From assembly GCA_963744115.1 (NCBI GenBank), contig CAVUSI010000002.1:496001-560000 (forward strand): 64,000 nt of DNA. The letters are read 5' to 3'. Shown one piece after another: positions 12,100 to 20,725 of the stretch (positions are counted from its first letter, which is position 1; each line of letters starts with the position of its first letter). The translations under genes and the position numbers were made by a program. The DNA comes from Chersky-267 sp963744115. Lineage in GTDB: Bacteria; Chloroflexota; Limnocylindria; Limnocylindrales; CSP1-4. The notes under the pieces are model-generated. The model saw only the letters and a program-made list of their open reading frames with translations. It did not search any database and had not been told where the DNA came from.

Positions 12100-15000
12100 C
12101 GCCCTCCGAGCGCAAGCCGAGCTCGAAGCCGAAGCCGAAGACCGTCACCAAGTCCGGCGCGAAGCCGAAGACCGTCGCCAAGTCCGGCGCGAAGCCGACC
12201 GCGAAGTCCGGCGCGAAGCCCGTCTCCAGGTCCGGCGCCGCGCAGGCTGGGAAGTCGGCCAAGCCGGTCGCGAAGGCGGCCGCGGTCGACGCTCCGCCGG
12301 CGACCTCGACCCGAGCCGCGAAGCCACGATCGGTCGCCCTCGAACCCAGCCTCCGGATCGTCGAGTCGCGGATCCTGCGCGGACCGAACTACTGGGCGCG
12401 CGAGCCGGTGATCCGTCTCCTGGTCGATCTCGGCAGCCTCGAGGAGTACCCGTCCAACAAGATCCCGGGCTTCGTCGACGGCCTGGTCGGGATGCTCCCG
12501 TCGCTCGAGGACCACGCCTGCTCGCTCGGTCGCCGGGGCGGCTTCGTCAGCCGGCTCCGCGACGGAACGTGGGCCGGCCACGTCGCCGAGCACATCGCGC
12601 TCGAGCTGCAGAACCTCGCCGGCACCGACGTCCGCCACGGGAAGACCCGGTCGGCCGGGCCGTACGGCCAGTACAACGTCATCTACGAGTTCCGCGAGGA
12701 GACCGTCGGCGTCGAAGCGGGCCGGATGGCCGTGGCGCTCGTCAACCACCTGGTCGACCCGGTCGCCGCGCCGTTCGACCTCGTCGACGAGCTCGAGCGG
12801 CTCATCCTCCTGGCCGAGCGGTCCGCCTTCGGGCCGTCGACCCAGGCGCTCATCGACGAGGCCGTCAGCCGAGATATCCCGTTCATCCGGCTTGATCGGT
12901 TCTCGCTCGTTCAGCTCGGCCAGGGCGTCCACCAGCAGCGGATCCGGGCCACGATGACCAGCCGGACGAGCGCGATCGGGGTCGACGTCGCGAGCGACAA
13001 GAGCCTGACCAACCGCCTGCTCGACTCGGCCGGCCTGCCCGTCCCGCGGGCCGACGTGGTCGATCGCGAGGAGGATGCGGTCGCGGCCGCGCGCCGGCTC
13101 GGCTTCCCGTGCGTGGTCAAGCCGCTCGACGGGAACCATGGGCGCGGCGTCCACCTCGACCTGCGCTCGGACGACGCCGTCCGGGCGGCGTTCCACGGCG
13201 CGCTCGCCCAGAGCCGCGGCGGCGATGTCGTCGTCGAGACGTACGTCGCCGGCAAGGACTACCGCTGCCTGGTCATCGGCGGGAAGGTCGCCGCGATCGC
13301 CGAGCGGGTCCCGGCCTCGGTCCACGGCGACGGCAGCCTGTCGGTCCGCCAGCTCGTCGACCAGGCGAACCAGGATCCGCGCCGCGGGATCGGCCACGAG
13401 AAGGTCCTCACCCGGATCAAGCTCGACGGCGCCGCCGAGGAGCTCGTCCGGGTCCAGGGCTGGGAGCTCGACGACGTCCCGCCGAAGGGGGCGTGGATCA
13501 AGCTGGCCCTGACCGGCAACATGTCGACCGGCGGGACGTCCATCGACCGGACCATCGAGGCGCATCCGGACAACGTCGAGATCGCCGAGACGGCGGCGCT
13601 CATCGTCGGGCTCGATGTCGCCGGGATCGACTTCATCTGTCCGGACATCGCGACCCCCGTCCGCGAGACCGGTGGCGCGATCGTCGAGGTCAATGCCGCG
13701 CCGGGCTTCCGGATGCACACCCACCCGACCGAAGGCGAGCCGCAGTACGTGGCCAAGCCGGTCATCGACAACCTCTTCCCGCCCGGCTCGGGGTCGCGCA
13801 TCCCGATCGTGGCCGTGACCGGCACGAACGGGAAGACGACGACCGTCCGGATGATCGCCCACATCCTCAAGCTGATGGGCCGGCGGGTCGGGATGACCTC
13901 GACCGACGGCATCGTCATCGACGGCCGCCTGATCAAGAAGGGTGACATGTCGGGGCCCAAGTCGGCCCAGATGGTCCTCCAGAACCCGACCGTCGACACC
14001 GCGGTCTTCGAGGTCGCGCGTGGTGGCATCCTGCGCGAGGGCCTGGGCTACGACCGGAACGACGTCGCCGTCGTGACCAACGTCACCGGCGACCACCTCG
14101 GCCTCGGCGGGATCGACTCGATCGGCCAGCTCGCCAACGTCAAGGGGGTCGTCGTCGAGGCCGTTCCGCGGTCCGGCACCGCGGTGCTCAACGCGGACGA
14201 TCCGCACGTCGCCCGGATGGGCCGGCACTGCGCCGGCCGGGTCGTCTACTTCAGCATGGCCACGGAGAAGGGCAAGGACGGGTTCGATCGGATCGACGGC
14301 CATCTCGGGCGTGGCGGTGCGGCGTTCGGGATCGACTCGACGGCCGAGGGCGACCTCATCGTCCTGCGTCTCGGGCAGCGGACGATGCCGGTGCTGTACA
14401 CGCACCTCATCCCGGCCACCTTCGGCGGGCGAGCGAGGATGAACGTCGCCAACGCGCTCGCGGCCGCGGCGGCCGCCTGGGCATCGGGTGCGCACCTGCA
14501 CGACATCCGGCAGGGCCTGCGGACGTTCTCGACTTCCTTCTTCCAGGCACCGGGTCGGCTCAACCTGCTCGAGATCGGCGGGATCCGGGTGGTCATCGAC
14601 TACTGCCACAACGTCGACGGGATGCGCCAGCTGGCCGACTTCGTGGAGAACATGGTCACCGAACCGGAGGTCCGAGGGCCGAAGGGCGTCCGGCCGTCGA
14701 GGACCAACGGCGCCCGCCCGCGGACCGGACGGGCGATCGGGGTGATCGGCATCCCGGGCGACCGGCGCGACGACGATCAGCACGATTACGGCGCGATCGC
14801 GGCGACGGCCTTCGACGAGATCTATGTCCGCGAGGATCGGAACCTGCGCGGCCGTTCGCCGGGCGAGACGGCGACGAACGTCGTCGCCGGCGTCAAGGAC
14901 GCGCGCGCCGCGGGCAATGCCAGGACCACCCGCGCCGAGAAGATCCTCGACGAGATGACGGCGGTTCGCGCCGCCCTCCGTCGCGCCGCACCCGGTGACC

Positions 15001-15122
15001 TCGTCGTGATGTGCGTCGACGATGCCGTCGGCGTCTATCGCGAAGCGATGGCCGCGTCACGGACGCCGGGCGGGCCGACGGCCTTCACCGACCCGGGAGA
15101 GCTCGAAGCGCCCGAGGGCTGA
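12096..15122 (+). CDS. cphA: Cyanophycin synthetase with a Lys/Ala/Pro-rich N-terminal extension
   Basis: 1,008 residues; the classical enzyme is about 870-900. Domains in order: a repeat extension (about 1-80), the N domain beginning LRIVESRILRGPNYW (about 85-230), an ATP-grasp domain (about 290-560) that adds aspartate to the backbone, and a Mur-ligase domain with P-loop VTGTNGKTTT (about 573-582) that adds arginine as side chain. An EVNAAPGFRMH segment closes the ATP-grasp active site. The Mur C-terminal lobe carries a charged insert around 855-885. The extension contains 10-residue repeats of the AKSGAKP type and resembles basic histone-like tails. ATGA overlap with cphB. Product: multi-L-arginyl-poly-L-aspartic acid granules. 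Confidence 0.93.
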   Translation: MTPSERKPSSKPKPKTVTKSGAKPKTVAKSGAKPTAKSGAKPVSRSGAAQAGKSAKPVAKAAAVDAPPATSTRAAKPRSVALEPSLRIVESRILRGPNYWAREPVIRLLVDLGSLEEYPSNKIPGFVDGLVGMLPSLEDHACSLGRRGGFVSRLRDGTWAGHVAEHIALELQNLAGTDVRHGKTRSAGPYGQYNVIYEFREETVGVEAGRMAVALVNHLVDPVAAPFDLVDELERLILLAERSAFGPSTQALIDEAVSRDIPFIRLDRFSLVQLGQGVHQQRIRATMTSRTSAIGVDVASDKSLTNRLLDSAGLPVPRADVVDREEDAVAAARRLGFPCVVKPLDGNHGRGVHLDLRSDDAVRAAFHGALAQSRGGDVVVETYVAGKDYRCLVIGGKVAAIAERVPASVHGDGSLSVRQLVDQANQDPRRGIGHEKVLTRIKLDGAAEELVRVQGWELDDVPPKGAWIKLALTGNMSTGGTSIDRTIEAHPDNVEIAETAALIVGLDVAGIDFICPDIATPVRETGGAIVEVNAAPGFRMHTHPTEGEPQYVAKPVIDNLFPPGSGSRIPIVAVTGTNGKTTTVRMIAHILKLMGRRVGMTSTDGIVIDGRLIKKGDMSGPKSAQMVLQNPTVDTAVFEVARGGILREGLGYDRNDVAVVTNVTGDHLGLGGIDSIGQLANVKGVVVEAVPRSGTAVLNADDPHVARMGRHCAGRVVYFSMATEKGKDGFDRIDGHLGRGGAAFGIDSTAEGDLIVLRLGQRTMPVLYTHLIPATFGGRARMNVANALAAAAAAWASGAHLHDIRQGLRTFSTSFFQAPGRLNLLEIGGIRVVIDYCHNVDGMRQLADFVENMVTEPEVRGPKGVRPSRTNGARPRTGRAIGVIGIPGDRRDDDQHDYGAIAATAFDEIYVREDRNLRGRSPGETATNVVAGVKDARAAGNARTTRAEKILDEMTAVRAALRRAAPGDLVVMCVDDAVGVYREAMAASRTPGGPTAFTDPGELEAPEG
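12138..12197 (+). repeat. 30-bp tandem repeat coding the basic CphA tail
   Basis: Two head-to-tail 30-bp units (12138-12167 and 12168-12197) differ at one codon (ACC or GCC). Degenerate shorter copies follow to about 12250. Each encodes K-T-V-x-K-S-G-A-K-P. Confidence 0.8.
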
Positions 15123-15141
15123 CCCCTGGCGCGGGTATCGA

Positions 15142-15234
15142 CTACCCGACGGTGTTCTTGCCGACGATCCGGATGACCGCGAAGATCTCCACGAGCGAGA
15201 TCAGGATGAGCAGCAGGCCGATGGCCGTCTCCAT
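15142..15234 (-). CDS. 30-residue single-span membrane peptide
   Basis: A short minus-strand frame starts METAIGLLLILISLVE and ends VIRIVGKNTVG. Residues 4-24 are strongly hydrophobic, enough for one membrane span, and the C-terminus carries two basic residues. A GAGGGAG ribosome binding site lies 10 nt before the ATG. It occupies the gap between cphA and the channel gene, reading toward cphA. The sequence has the look of a real small membrane protein, but I recognise no family. It might assist the neighbouring channel; that is guesswork from position. Confidence 0.55.
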   Translation of the reverse strand: METAIGLLLILISLVEIFAVIRIVGKNTVG

Positions 15235-15329
15235 GCCGGTAGTGCTCCCTCAGGCTCGGTCGGCGCGGCGCGCCGGGTCGTCCGGATGATGCGCCGCGGA
15301 AGCGTCGGTCCGCAAGGACGAGCGCTCGC

Positions 15330-15335
15330 TACCAT
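15330..15335 (+). promoter_or_regulatory. TACCAT -10 box, leaderless-type promoter of the channel gene
   Basis: TACCAT ends 6 nt before ATG 15342. No ribosome binding site is possible in between. Confidence 0.5.
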
Positions 15336-15341
15336 CACCGG

Positions 15342-17234
15342 ATGGATCGAGTGACCTGGCGCGATCGCCTGCGCTATCGCTTCGACGAGTTCATGGGCCG
15401 CGGGACGATCGCCTTGATCCTCGGCTTGTTCGTCATCTCGTTCCTGCTCATCGTCGGCATCGCCATCGTCGTGTCGCTGGTCGGCGTCGCCCGGGACCAG
15501 GACCTCGGATTCGCCGACCTCCTCCGCTTCGGGCTCCTTCGGACACTCGACCCGGGCACGATGGGTGGCGACCAGGGCCAGCCCGGGTTCCTGCTGGCGA
15601 TGTTCGCCGTCACGCTCGGCGGCATCTTCATCATCAGCACGCTGATCGGCATCCTCAACACGGGCCTCGAGGGCAAGCTGTCCGACCTGCGCAAGGGCCG
15701 CTCGCGCGTCATCGAGGAGGGCCACACCGCGATCCTCGGCTGGTCGCAGCAGATCCACACGGTGGTCACCGAGATCGTCGCCGCCAACGAGAACCAGGGT
15801 CGCCGCTCGATCGTCATCCTCGCCGACCGGGACAAGGTCGAGATGGAGGACGAGCTCCGCGAGAGGGTCGGTCCGACCGGGCGGACCAAGATCGTCTGCC
15901 GGTCGGGCAGCCCGATGGACGTCAACGACCTGGCGATCGCCAGCCTCGCGACGGCTCGCTCGATCGTCATCCTCGCCCCCGAGGGCGACGAGCCGGACGT
16001 CGACGTGATCAAGTCGATCGTGGCCATCACCAACGACCCGAAGCGTCGGCCCGAGCCGTACCACATCGTCGCCGAGATCCGCGACCGGGCGAACGTCGAC
16101 GTCGCCCGGATGGTGGGCGGCGACGAGCTGGAGCTGATCCTGTCCGAGGACGTCATCTCGCGGATCACCGCCCAGACCTGCCGGCAATCCGGGCTGTCGG
16201 TCGTCTACGCCGAGCTGCTCGACTTCGCCGGCGACGAGATCTACCTGACCGAGCAGCCGAGCCTGGTCGGCCGGGGCTTCGGGGAGACCCTGGCGCTGTT
16301 CTCCGACGCGTCGGTCATCGGCTTGCTGCCCGTCGCCGGGCGCCCACGGCTCAACCCGCCGTCGGACACGGTCCTCGGGGCGGGCGACCGGCTCATCGTG
16401 ATCGCTGCCGACGACGATCGGATCCACCTGGTCGGCGGCGAACCGTCGACGCTGGACGAAGCCCTCCTGCGCGAGCCGCGGACCCGAGTCCAGGCGCCGG
16501 AGCGGACCCTGATCCTCGGTTGGAACCGCCGTGCGCCGACGATCATCCGCGAGCTTGACGCCTATGTCGCCGACGGGTCCGAGGTCCTCGTCGTGGCGAC
16601 CGGGACCGGGGTCGAGGCCCAGCTCGCCCGACTCGAGGGTCGCCTGACGACCCAGCGCGTGACGTACGACGGGCGGGATCCGAGCATCCGCGCCACGCTC
16701 GACGCCCTCGGCGTGGCCGGCTACGACCACATCATCGTCCTCTGCTCAGACACCCTCGAGCCGAGCCGAGCCGACGCCCGGACGCTGGTCACCCTCCTCC
16801 ACCTTCGGGACATCGCCGCCCGGGCGAACCTCGACCTGTCGATCGTCAGCGAGATGCTCGACCTGCGCGATCGGGCGCTGGCAGAGGTCGCCAAGGCCGA
16901 CGACTTCATCGTCAGCGATCGGCTGATCAGCCTGATGATCGCCCAGGTCGCGGAGTCCAAGCATCTCAACGCCGTGTTCGACGATCTGCTCGATCCGGCC
17001 GGGTCGGAGATCTACCTCAAGCCCGCGGGCGACTACGTGGCGCTCGGCGTCGACGTCCCGTTCGCAGCCGTCCTCGAAGCCGCTCGCCGTCGCGGTGAGA
17101 TCGCCTTCGGATATCGCATCTTCGCGCGGTCCGAAGACGCCGCCGCGTCGTACGGGGTCAAGGTCAATCCGGCCAAGGCCGAGCTGCTTTCGCTGGCCCC
17201 GGCAGACCGGATCATCGTCCTGGCCGAGGACTGA
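15342..17234 (+). CDS. CASTOR/POLLUX-type ion channel with two RCK-like NAD-binding modules
   Basis: 630 residues. Two hydrophobic segments (about 21-48 and 82-104) flank a short pore-like loop. A Rossmann-type regulatory region then begins HTAILGWSQQIHTVV (about 127-141); the GW..... variant of the RCK start is characteristic of plant CASTOR/POLLUX and their bacterial homologues, which pass potassium or calcium and are gated by ligands. A second RCK-like repeat starts TLILGWNRRAPTII (about 387-400). The protein would assemble as a tetramer in the cytoplasmic membrane. The start is set by the TACCAT box 6 nt upstream. Lying beside cyanophycin genes it could balance cations or charge during storage, which is inference. 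Confidence 0.83.
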   Translation: MDRVTWRDRLRYRFDEFMGRGTIALILGLFVISFLLIVGIAIVVSLVGVARDQDLGFADLLRFGLLRTLDPGTMGGDQGQPGFLLAMFAVTLGGIFIISTLIGILNTGLEGKLSDLRKGRSRVIEEGHTAILGWSQQIHTVVTEIVAANENQGRRSIVILADRDKVEMEDELRERVGPTGRTKIVCRSGSPMDVNDLAIASLATARSIVILAPEGDEPDVDVIKSIVAITNDPKRRPEPYHIVAEIRDRANVDVARMVGGDELELILSEDVISRITAQTCRQSGLSVVYAELLDFAGDEIYLTEQPSLVGRGFGETLALFSDASVIGLLPVAGRPRLNPPSDTVLGAGDRLIVIAADDDRIHLVGGEPSTLDEALLREPRTRVQAPERTLILGWNRRAPTIIRELDAYVADGSEVLVVATGTGVEAQLARLEGRLTTQRVTYDGRDPSIRATLDALGVAGYDHIIVLCSDTLEPSRADARTLVTLLHLRDIAARANLDLSIVSEMLDLRDRALAEVAKADDFIVSDRLISLMIAQVAESKHLNAVFDDLLDPAGSEIYLKPAGDYVALGVDVPFAAVLEAARRRGEIAFGYRIFARSEDAAASYGVKVNPAKAELLSLAPADRIIVLAED

Positions 17235-17252
17235 CGGCCGCCGCCCTCGTCC

Positions 17253-19016
17253 CTATCGCCCGGGGCGCTCCTGGAGCCGGGGCAGGAGCTCGGTCAGCTC
17301 GGTCGCGACGTCGATCGGGCGGGCACCCACCGACGCCAGGAGGGCGAATACCGCATCGCGCTGTTCGTGGCACATCAGGACGATGACCCGGGCGGCGTCG
17401 GGCCTGGCGCCGCGCCCGTCGGCGTGGGAGCCGGCGCCGTTCAGTTCGGCCCGCAGGGCGATCGTCTCCGACTCGTAGACGGTCACCTCCTCGGGCGATC
17501 GGCCGGCCGCCGCGACACCGGCCAGGAGCTCGCCGACCACGGACTCTCGGGTCCTGCCGCGGAGGTAGTCGAGCGTCTCCTTGATCGCGACCCGCTGGGC
17601 ACGCTCGCCGGCGATCCGGCCGATCCCGCGGAGGGTGTCATCCGGGCGGTCGCCGGCCGTGCCGATGATGATCGTGATCGGGGCTGCCCGTCCCGCCGCG
17701 CCGGCGGCGATCCCTTCGGCCACGTCCAGGACCGCCGCGATCCCCGCTTCGTTGTGAGCGAAGTCGACGATCACGATCCGCTGGCCCAGCCGGAACAGGT
17801 TGAGCCGCCCCGGCGAGCGGTCGGACGTGGGCCGGAAGTCGCGCAGGCCCGCGGCGACCTCGTCGACCGTGGCGCCGAGCGCCCGTGCCCCGCCGGCAGC
17901 CGCGAGGGCGTTGGCGACGTTGTGGCGGGCGATCCCGCCGATCGTGATCGGGACCTCGGCCGTGGCGACGATCGGGGTCGCGACGCCGTCCTCCACCTCG
18001 ACCAGCGTCCCGTGGCGGAGGACATACGCACGTCCGCCCCGCGCGACGTGCCGGCGGAGCTTGGACGACGAGGCCTCGTCGATCGAGAACAGGGCGACCT
18101 GCGCGTGGGTCCGGCGAGCGACCTCGACCACCAGGGGATCGTCGGCATTGAGGATCGCCCAACCCTCGGGTCGCGTGATCCGACAGATCGTGGACTTGAC
18201 CTCGGCCAGCTCGGGCAGCGTGTGGATGCCCTGCAGGTCGAGGTGATCGGAGCTGACGTTGGTGAGGATGCTGGCGTCATTGGATTCGTAGCCCACGCCG
18301 CGCAGGACGATCCCGCCGCGGGCCGTCTCGAGGACGGCGACCTCGATGTCCGACCGCGCGAGGATCTGCTGCGCGCCGCCCGGTCCGGTCCAGTCGCCCG
18401 GGTCGACCATCCGCTCGTCGACGAGGACCCCGTCCGAGGTCGTCGTGCCGACGTGGCGCCCGGCCAGGATGAGGATGTGGCTGATCAGCCGGGTGACCGT
18501 GCTCTTGCCGTTCGTGCCGCTGATCGAGACGATCGGGACCCGGCGGTCCGCGTCGCGGATCCACGCCGGCGGCGTGGTGCTGGCTTCGGCGATCCGCGCG
18601 GCCCAGCGCTCGAGCAGGCGGCTCTGCGATCCCGTGAGCCGGGCGGTCCGCGCCGGTGAGACGTTCCGTTCGGTGAGGGCCAGGCCGGCGTCGACGATCG
18701 CCCGGGTGCGCTCCGCTCCGGTCCACGGGAACGTCACGATCCAGTGGCCCGGGTCGGACGACCGATGGACGGCCAGGCCGGCACGCCCCTCGTGGTGCTC
18801 GGCGCGCAGACGGCGGATCCACGTGGTCAGCGCCGCGATCTCGTCCGGCCACTCGCGCGCCGGGACCTGCCGACCGAGGTGGACGAGGGCGTGCCTGCCC
18901 GGCGCTCGCTGGCCGTACCACGTCCGACGCCGGCCGATGGCGAGCTCGACCTTGGCCACCGGCTCGAGCCGGTAGACGGATGGTCCCTCGAGCAGGCGGA
19001 TCTCGATGACGCGCAC
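17253..19016 (-). CDS. CphA-like Mur ligase lacking the ATP-grasp domain
   Basis: 587 residues. The first 27 residues (RVIEIRLLEGP...) align without gaps to the N domain of the CphA encoded nearby (RIVESRILRGP...), including the conserved EPV and the closing Gly. A diverged N-terminal region of about 145 residues leads straight into a Mur-ligase P-loop SISGTNGKST (about 163-172), followed by the SSDHLDLQGI and NADDPLVVEVA motifs and a C-terminal ligase lobe with DFAHNEAGI. The whole ATP-grasp domain that elongates the Asp backbone in CphA is missing. It should be an ATP-dependent amide ligase adding an amino acid to an acidic or peptide acceptor. Start GTG 19016, with TATCCT 9 nt upstream. 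Divergent from an M20 carboxypeptidase. Confidence 0.8.
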   Translation of the reverse strand: MRVIEIRLLEGPSVYRLEPVAKVELAIGRRRTWYGQRAPGRHALVHLGRQVPAREWPDEIAALTTWIRRLRAEHHEGRAGLAVHRSSDPGHWIVTFPWTGAERTRAIVDAGLALTERNVSPARTARLTGSQSRLLERWAARIAEASTTPPAWIRDADRRVPIVSISGTNGKSTVTRLISHILILAGRHVGTTTSDGVLVDERMVDPGDWTGPGGAQQILARSDIEVAVLETARGGIVLRGVGYESNDASILTNVSSDHLDLQGIHTLPELAEVKSTICRITRPEGWAILNADDPLVVEVARRTHAQVALFSIDEASSSKLRRHVARGGRAYVLRHGTLVEVEDGVATPIVATAEVPITIGGIARHNVANALAAAGGARALGATVDEVAAGLRDFRPTSDRSPGRLNLFRLGQRIVIVDFAHNEAGIAAVLDVAEGIAAGAAGRAAPITIIIGTAGDRPDDTLRGIGRIAGERAQRVAIKETLDYLRGRTRESVVGELLAGVAAAGRSPEEVTVYESETIALRAELNGAGSHADGRGARPDAARVIVLMCHEQRDAVFALLASVGARPIDVATELTELLPRLQERPGR

Positions 19017-19025
19017 GGTCCGGGC

Positions 19026-19031
19026 AGGATA
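19026..19031 (-). promoter_or_regulatory. TATCCT -10 box of the Mur-like ligase gene
   Basis: On the minus strand TATCCT ends 9 nt before GTG 19016. It shares a 70-bp divergent region with the M20 gene promoter. Confidence 0.5.
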
Positions 19032-19074
19032 GCGCGCCGCCGTGGCGCGGGACCGCTCGACCCGCCGGCCCGGC

Positions 19075-19080
19075 TACACT
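19075..19080 (+). promoter_or_regulatory. TACACT -10 box of the M20 peptidase gene
   Basis: TACACT ends 6 nt before ATG 19087. Leaderless arrangement; no ribosome binding site fits. Confidence 0.5.
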
Positions 19081-19086
19081 CCGGCG

Positions 19087-20334
19087 ATGGAATCCCTCCA
19101 CGCTCCCGGCGCCGCGGTGAGCGCCGATGAGCTCGAGGAGCTCGAGGAGATCGTCGAGGAGGAGCTGCCGACGTACCTCGAGGACCTGGCCTCGCTGGTC
19201 AACGTCGACTGCGGGAGCTACACCAAGGCCGGCGTCGACCAGGTCGGCCAGTGGACGCGGCGGTTCCTCGAGCGGCTCGGGGCCACGGTCGAGGTCCGGC
19301 CGGACGACACGCTGGGCGACACCGTGATCGGGACGCTGGCGGGTCGTCGCGGCGGCCCGCGGGTCCTGCTGATCGGTCATCTCGACACCGTCTTCCCGGA
19401 CGGGACGGCGCGCGCCCGCCCGTTCCGGATCGACGCCGGTGTCGCTCACGGGCCGGGCGTGACCGACATGAAGTCCGGGCTGCTGACGGGGCTCTACGCC
19501 TTGCTCGCGCTGCGAGCGCTGGGGACCGACGAGGACGAGATCGCCGAGCTGCCCTTCGAGCGCCTGGTGTTCGTCGCGAACCCCGACGAGGAGATCGGCT
19601 CGCCGACCTCGAGCCCCCACATCCGCGAGCTGGCGCTCGAGACCGATGCCTGCTTCGTCCTCGAGTGCGCCCGCGCGAACGGCGACATCGTGTCCGCCCG
19701 GAAGGGGACCGTCGACTTCCGGCTGACGACCCGGGGGCGGGCCGCGCATGCGGGCGTCGAGCCCGAGAAGGGCCGCAACGCGATCCTCGAGGCGGCCCAC
19801 CAGACGATCGCCCTGCAGGCGCTCAACGGGCGCTGGCCCGGGGTGACGGTCAACGTCGGGGTCGTCCACGGCGGGATCCGGCCGAACGTCGTGGCCGAGG
19901 AGGCGATCCTCGAGGTGGACCTCCGGGCCACGGCACGCGCGGACCTCGAGGCCGCCGAGGCGGCGGTCCGGTCGATCGCGGCCACGTCGACCGTGCCCGA
20001 CACGACGGTCGCGGTCGAGGAGACGGGCCGGCACTGGCCGATGGAGAAGCTCGAGCGGTCGGGTCGGTTGGTGGACCATGCGGTCGCGATCGCCGACCGG
20101 CTCGGTTTCCCCCTGGTCGACTGCGCGACCGGCGGGGCGTCCGACGCGAACACGACCTCGGGGCTGGGCGTGCCGACCCTCGACGGGCTGGGCCCGATCG
20201 GCGGCAACGACCATTCCCCGGCCGAGTACCTGGAGGTGGATTCGATCGTGCCGCGAACGACGTTGCTCGCGGCGCTCCTGCTGGCGGTCGCCCGGGACCC
20301 GCTCATCGCCTCGTGGCGGCCCCACCGGGCATGA
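19087..20334 (+). CDS. M20 family zinc peptidase, glutamate carboxypeptidase (CPG2)-like
   Basis: 415 residues. The metal-binding HLDTV (about 98-102) and GVTDMKSG (about 127-134) motifs, the PDEEIGS stretch with the catalytic Glu-Glu (about 174-180), and the lid-domain start RGRAAHAGVEPEKGRNA all match the M20A/CPG2 group, which removes C-terminal acidic residues from peptides or folyl conjugates. The start at 19087 is chosen over an in-frame codon at 19042 because a TACACT box lies 6 nt before it and the protein begins normally from there. It is coupled to the next gene by ATGA overlap. Its position opposite the Mur-like ligase suggests a make/trim pair, which is inference. Confidence 0.87.
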   Translation: MESLHAPGAAVSADELEELEEIVEEELPTYLEDLASLVNVDCGSYTKAGVDQVGQWTRRFLERLGATVEVRPDDTLGDTVIGTLAGRRGGPRVLLIGHLDTVFPDGTARARPFRIDAGVAHGPGVTDMKSGLLTGLYALLALRALGTDEDEIAELPFERLVFVANPDEEIGSPTSSPHIRELALETDACFVLECARANGDIVSARKGTVDFRLTTRGRAAHAGVEPEKGRNAILEAAHQTIALQALNGRWPGVTVNVGVVHGGIRPNVVAEEAILEVDLRATARADLEAAEAAVRSIAATSTVPDTTVAVEETGRHWPMEKLERSGRLVDHAVAIADRLGFPLVDCATGGASDANTTSGLGVPTLDGLGPIGGNDHSPAEYLEVDSIVPRTTLLAALLLAVARDPLIASWRPHRA

Positions 20335-20720
20335 CCGCCGGTCGCCGTCTCGTGTCGTCCGGCGGCCGGTGGGAGGAGACCGGCGGTTACAGCCGCGCGG
20401 TGGTGGTCGGCGATGCGTGCTGGGTCGCCGGCACGACCGACGCCGGGCCCGACGGCCGGTCGCTCCACCCCGACGATCCGGGAGGCCAGGCGCGGGCGGC
20501 GCTCGACCGCATCGAGATCGCGCTCCGGGACGCCGGGTTCGGCCTGGCGGAGGTCGTCCGGACCCGGATGTTCGTGACCTCCGCGGCGTCCGTCCCGGCC
20601 GTGTTGGCGGCTCACGGCGAGCGGTTCCGGTCGATCCGTCCCGCGGCGACCATGGTCGTCGTGGCCGCCCTGATCGAGCCGTCCCTCCTGGTCGAGATCG
20701 AGGCCGACGCCCACCACTGA
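20331..20720 (+). CDS. RidA/YjgF-family protein lacking the usual catalytic arginine
   Basis: 129 residues, the normal length of the trimeric Rid family, whose archetype deaminates reactive enamine/imine intermediates from PLP enzymes. The family layout is visible: GDACWVAGTT, a central helix with ALRDAGFGLAEVVRTRMFV, and the C-terminal LVEIEADA strand. In RidA the strand before this reads P-A-R-S with the catalytic Arg; here it reads P-A-A-T, so Arg is replaced by Ala. The protein is therefore unlikely to be a standard imine deaminase and fits one of the Arg-less Rid subfamilies. It overlaps the M20 gene stop codon by 4 nt. Confidence 0.85.
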   Translation: MTAGRRLVSSGGRWEETGGYSRAVVVGDACWVAGTTDAGPDGRSLHPDDPGGQARAALDRIEIALRDAGFGLAEVVRTRMFVTSAASVPAVLAAHGERFRSIRPAATMVVVAALIEPSLLVEIEADAHH

Positions 20721-20725
20721 GCTGT

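Noticed and set aside
12018..14783. A 921-codon minus-strand frame opposite cphA
   Set aside because: Asp/Arg/Val-Gly rich shadow of cphA with no fold or motif.
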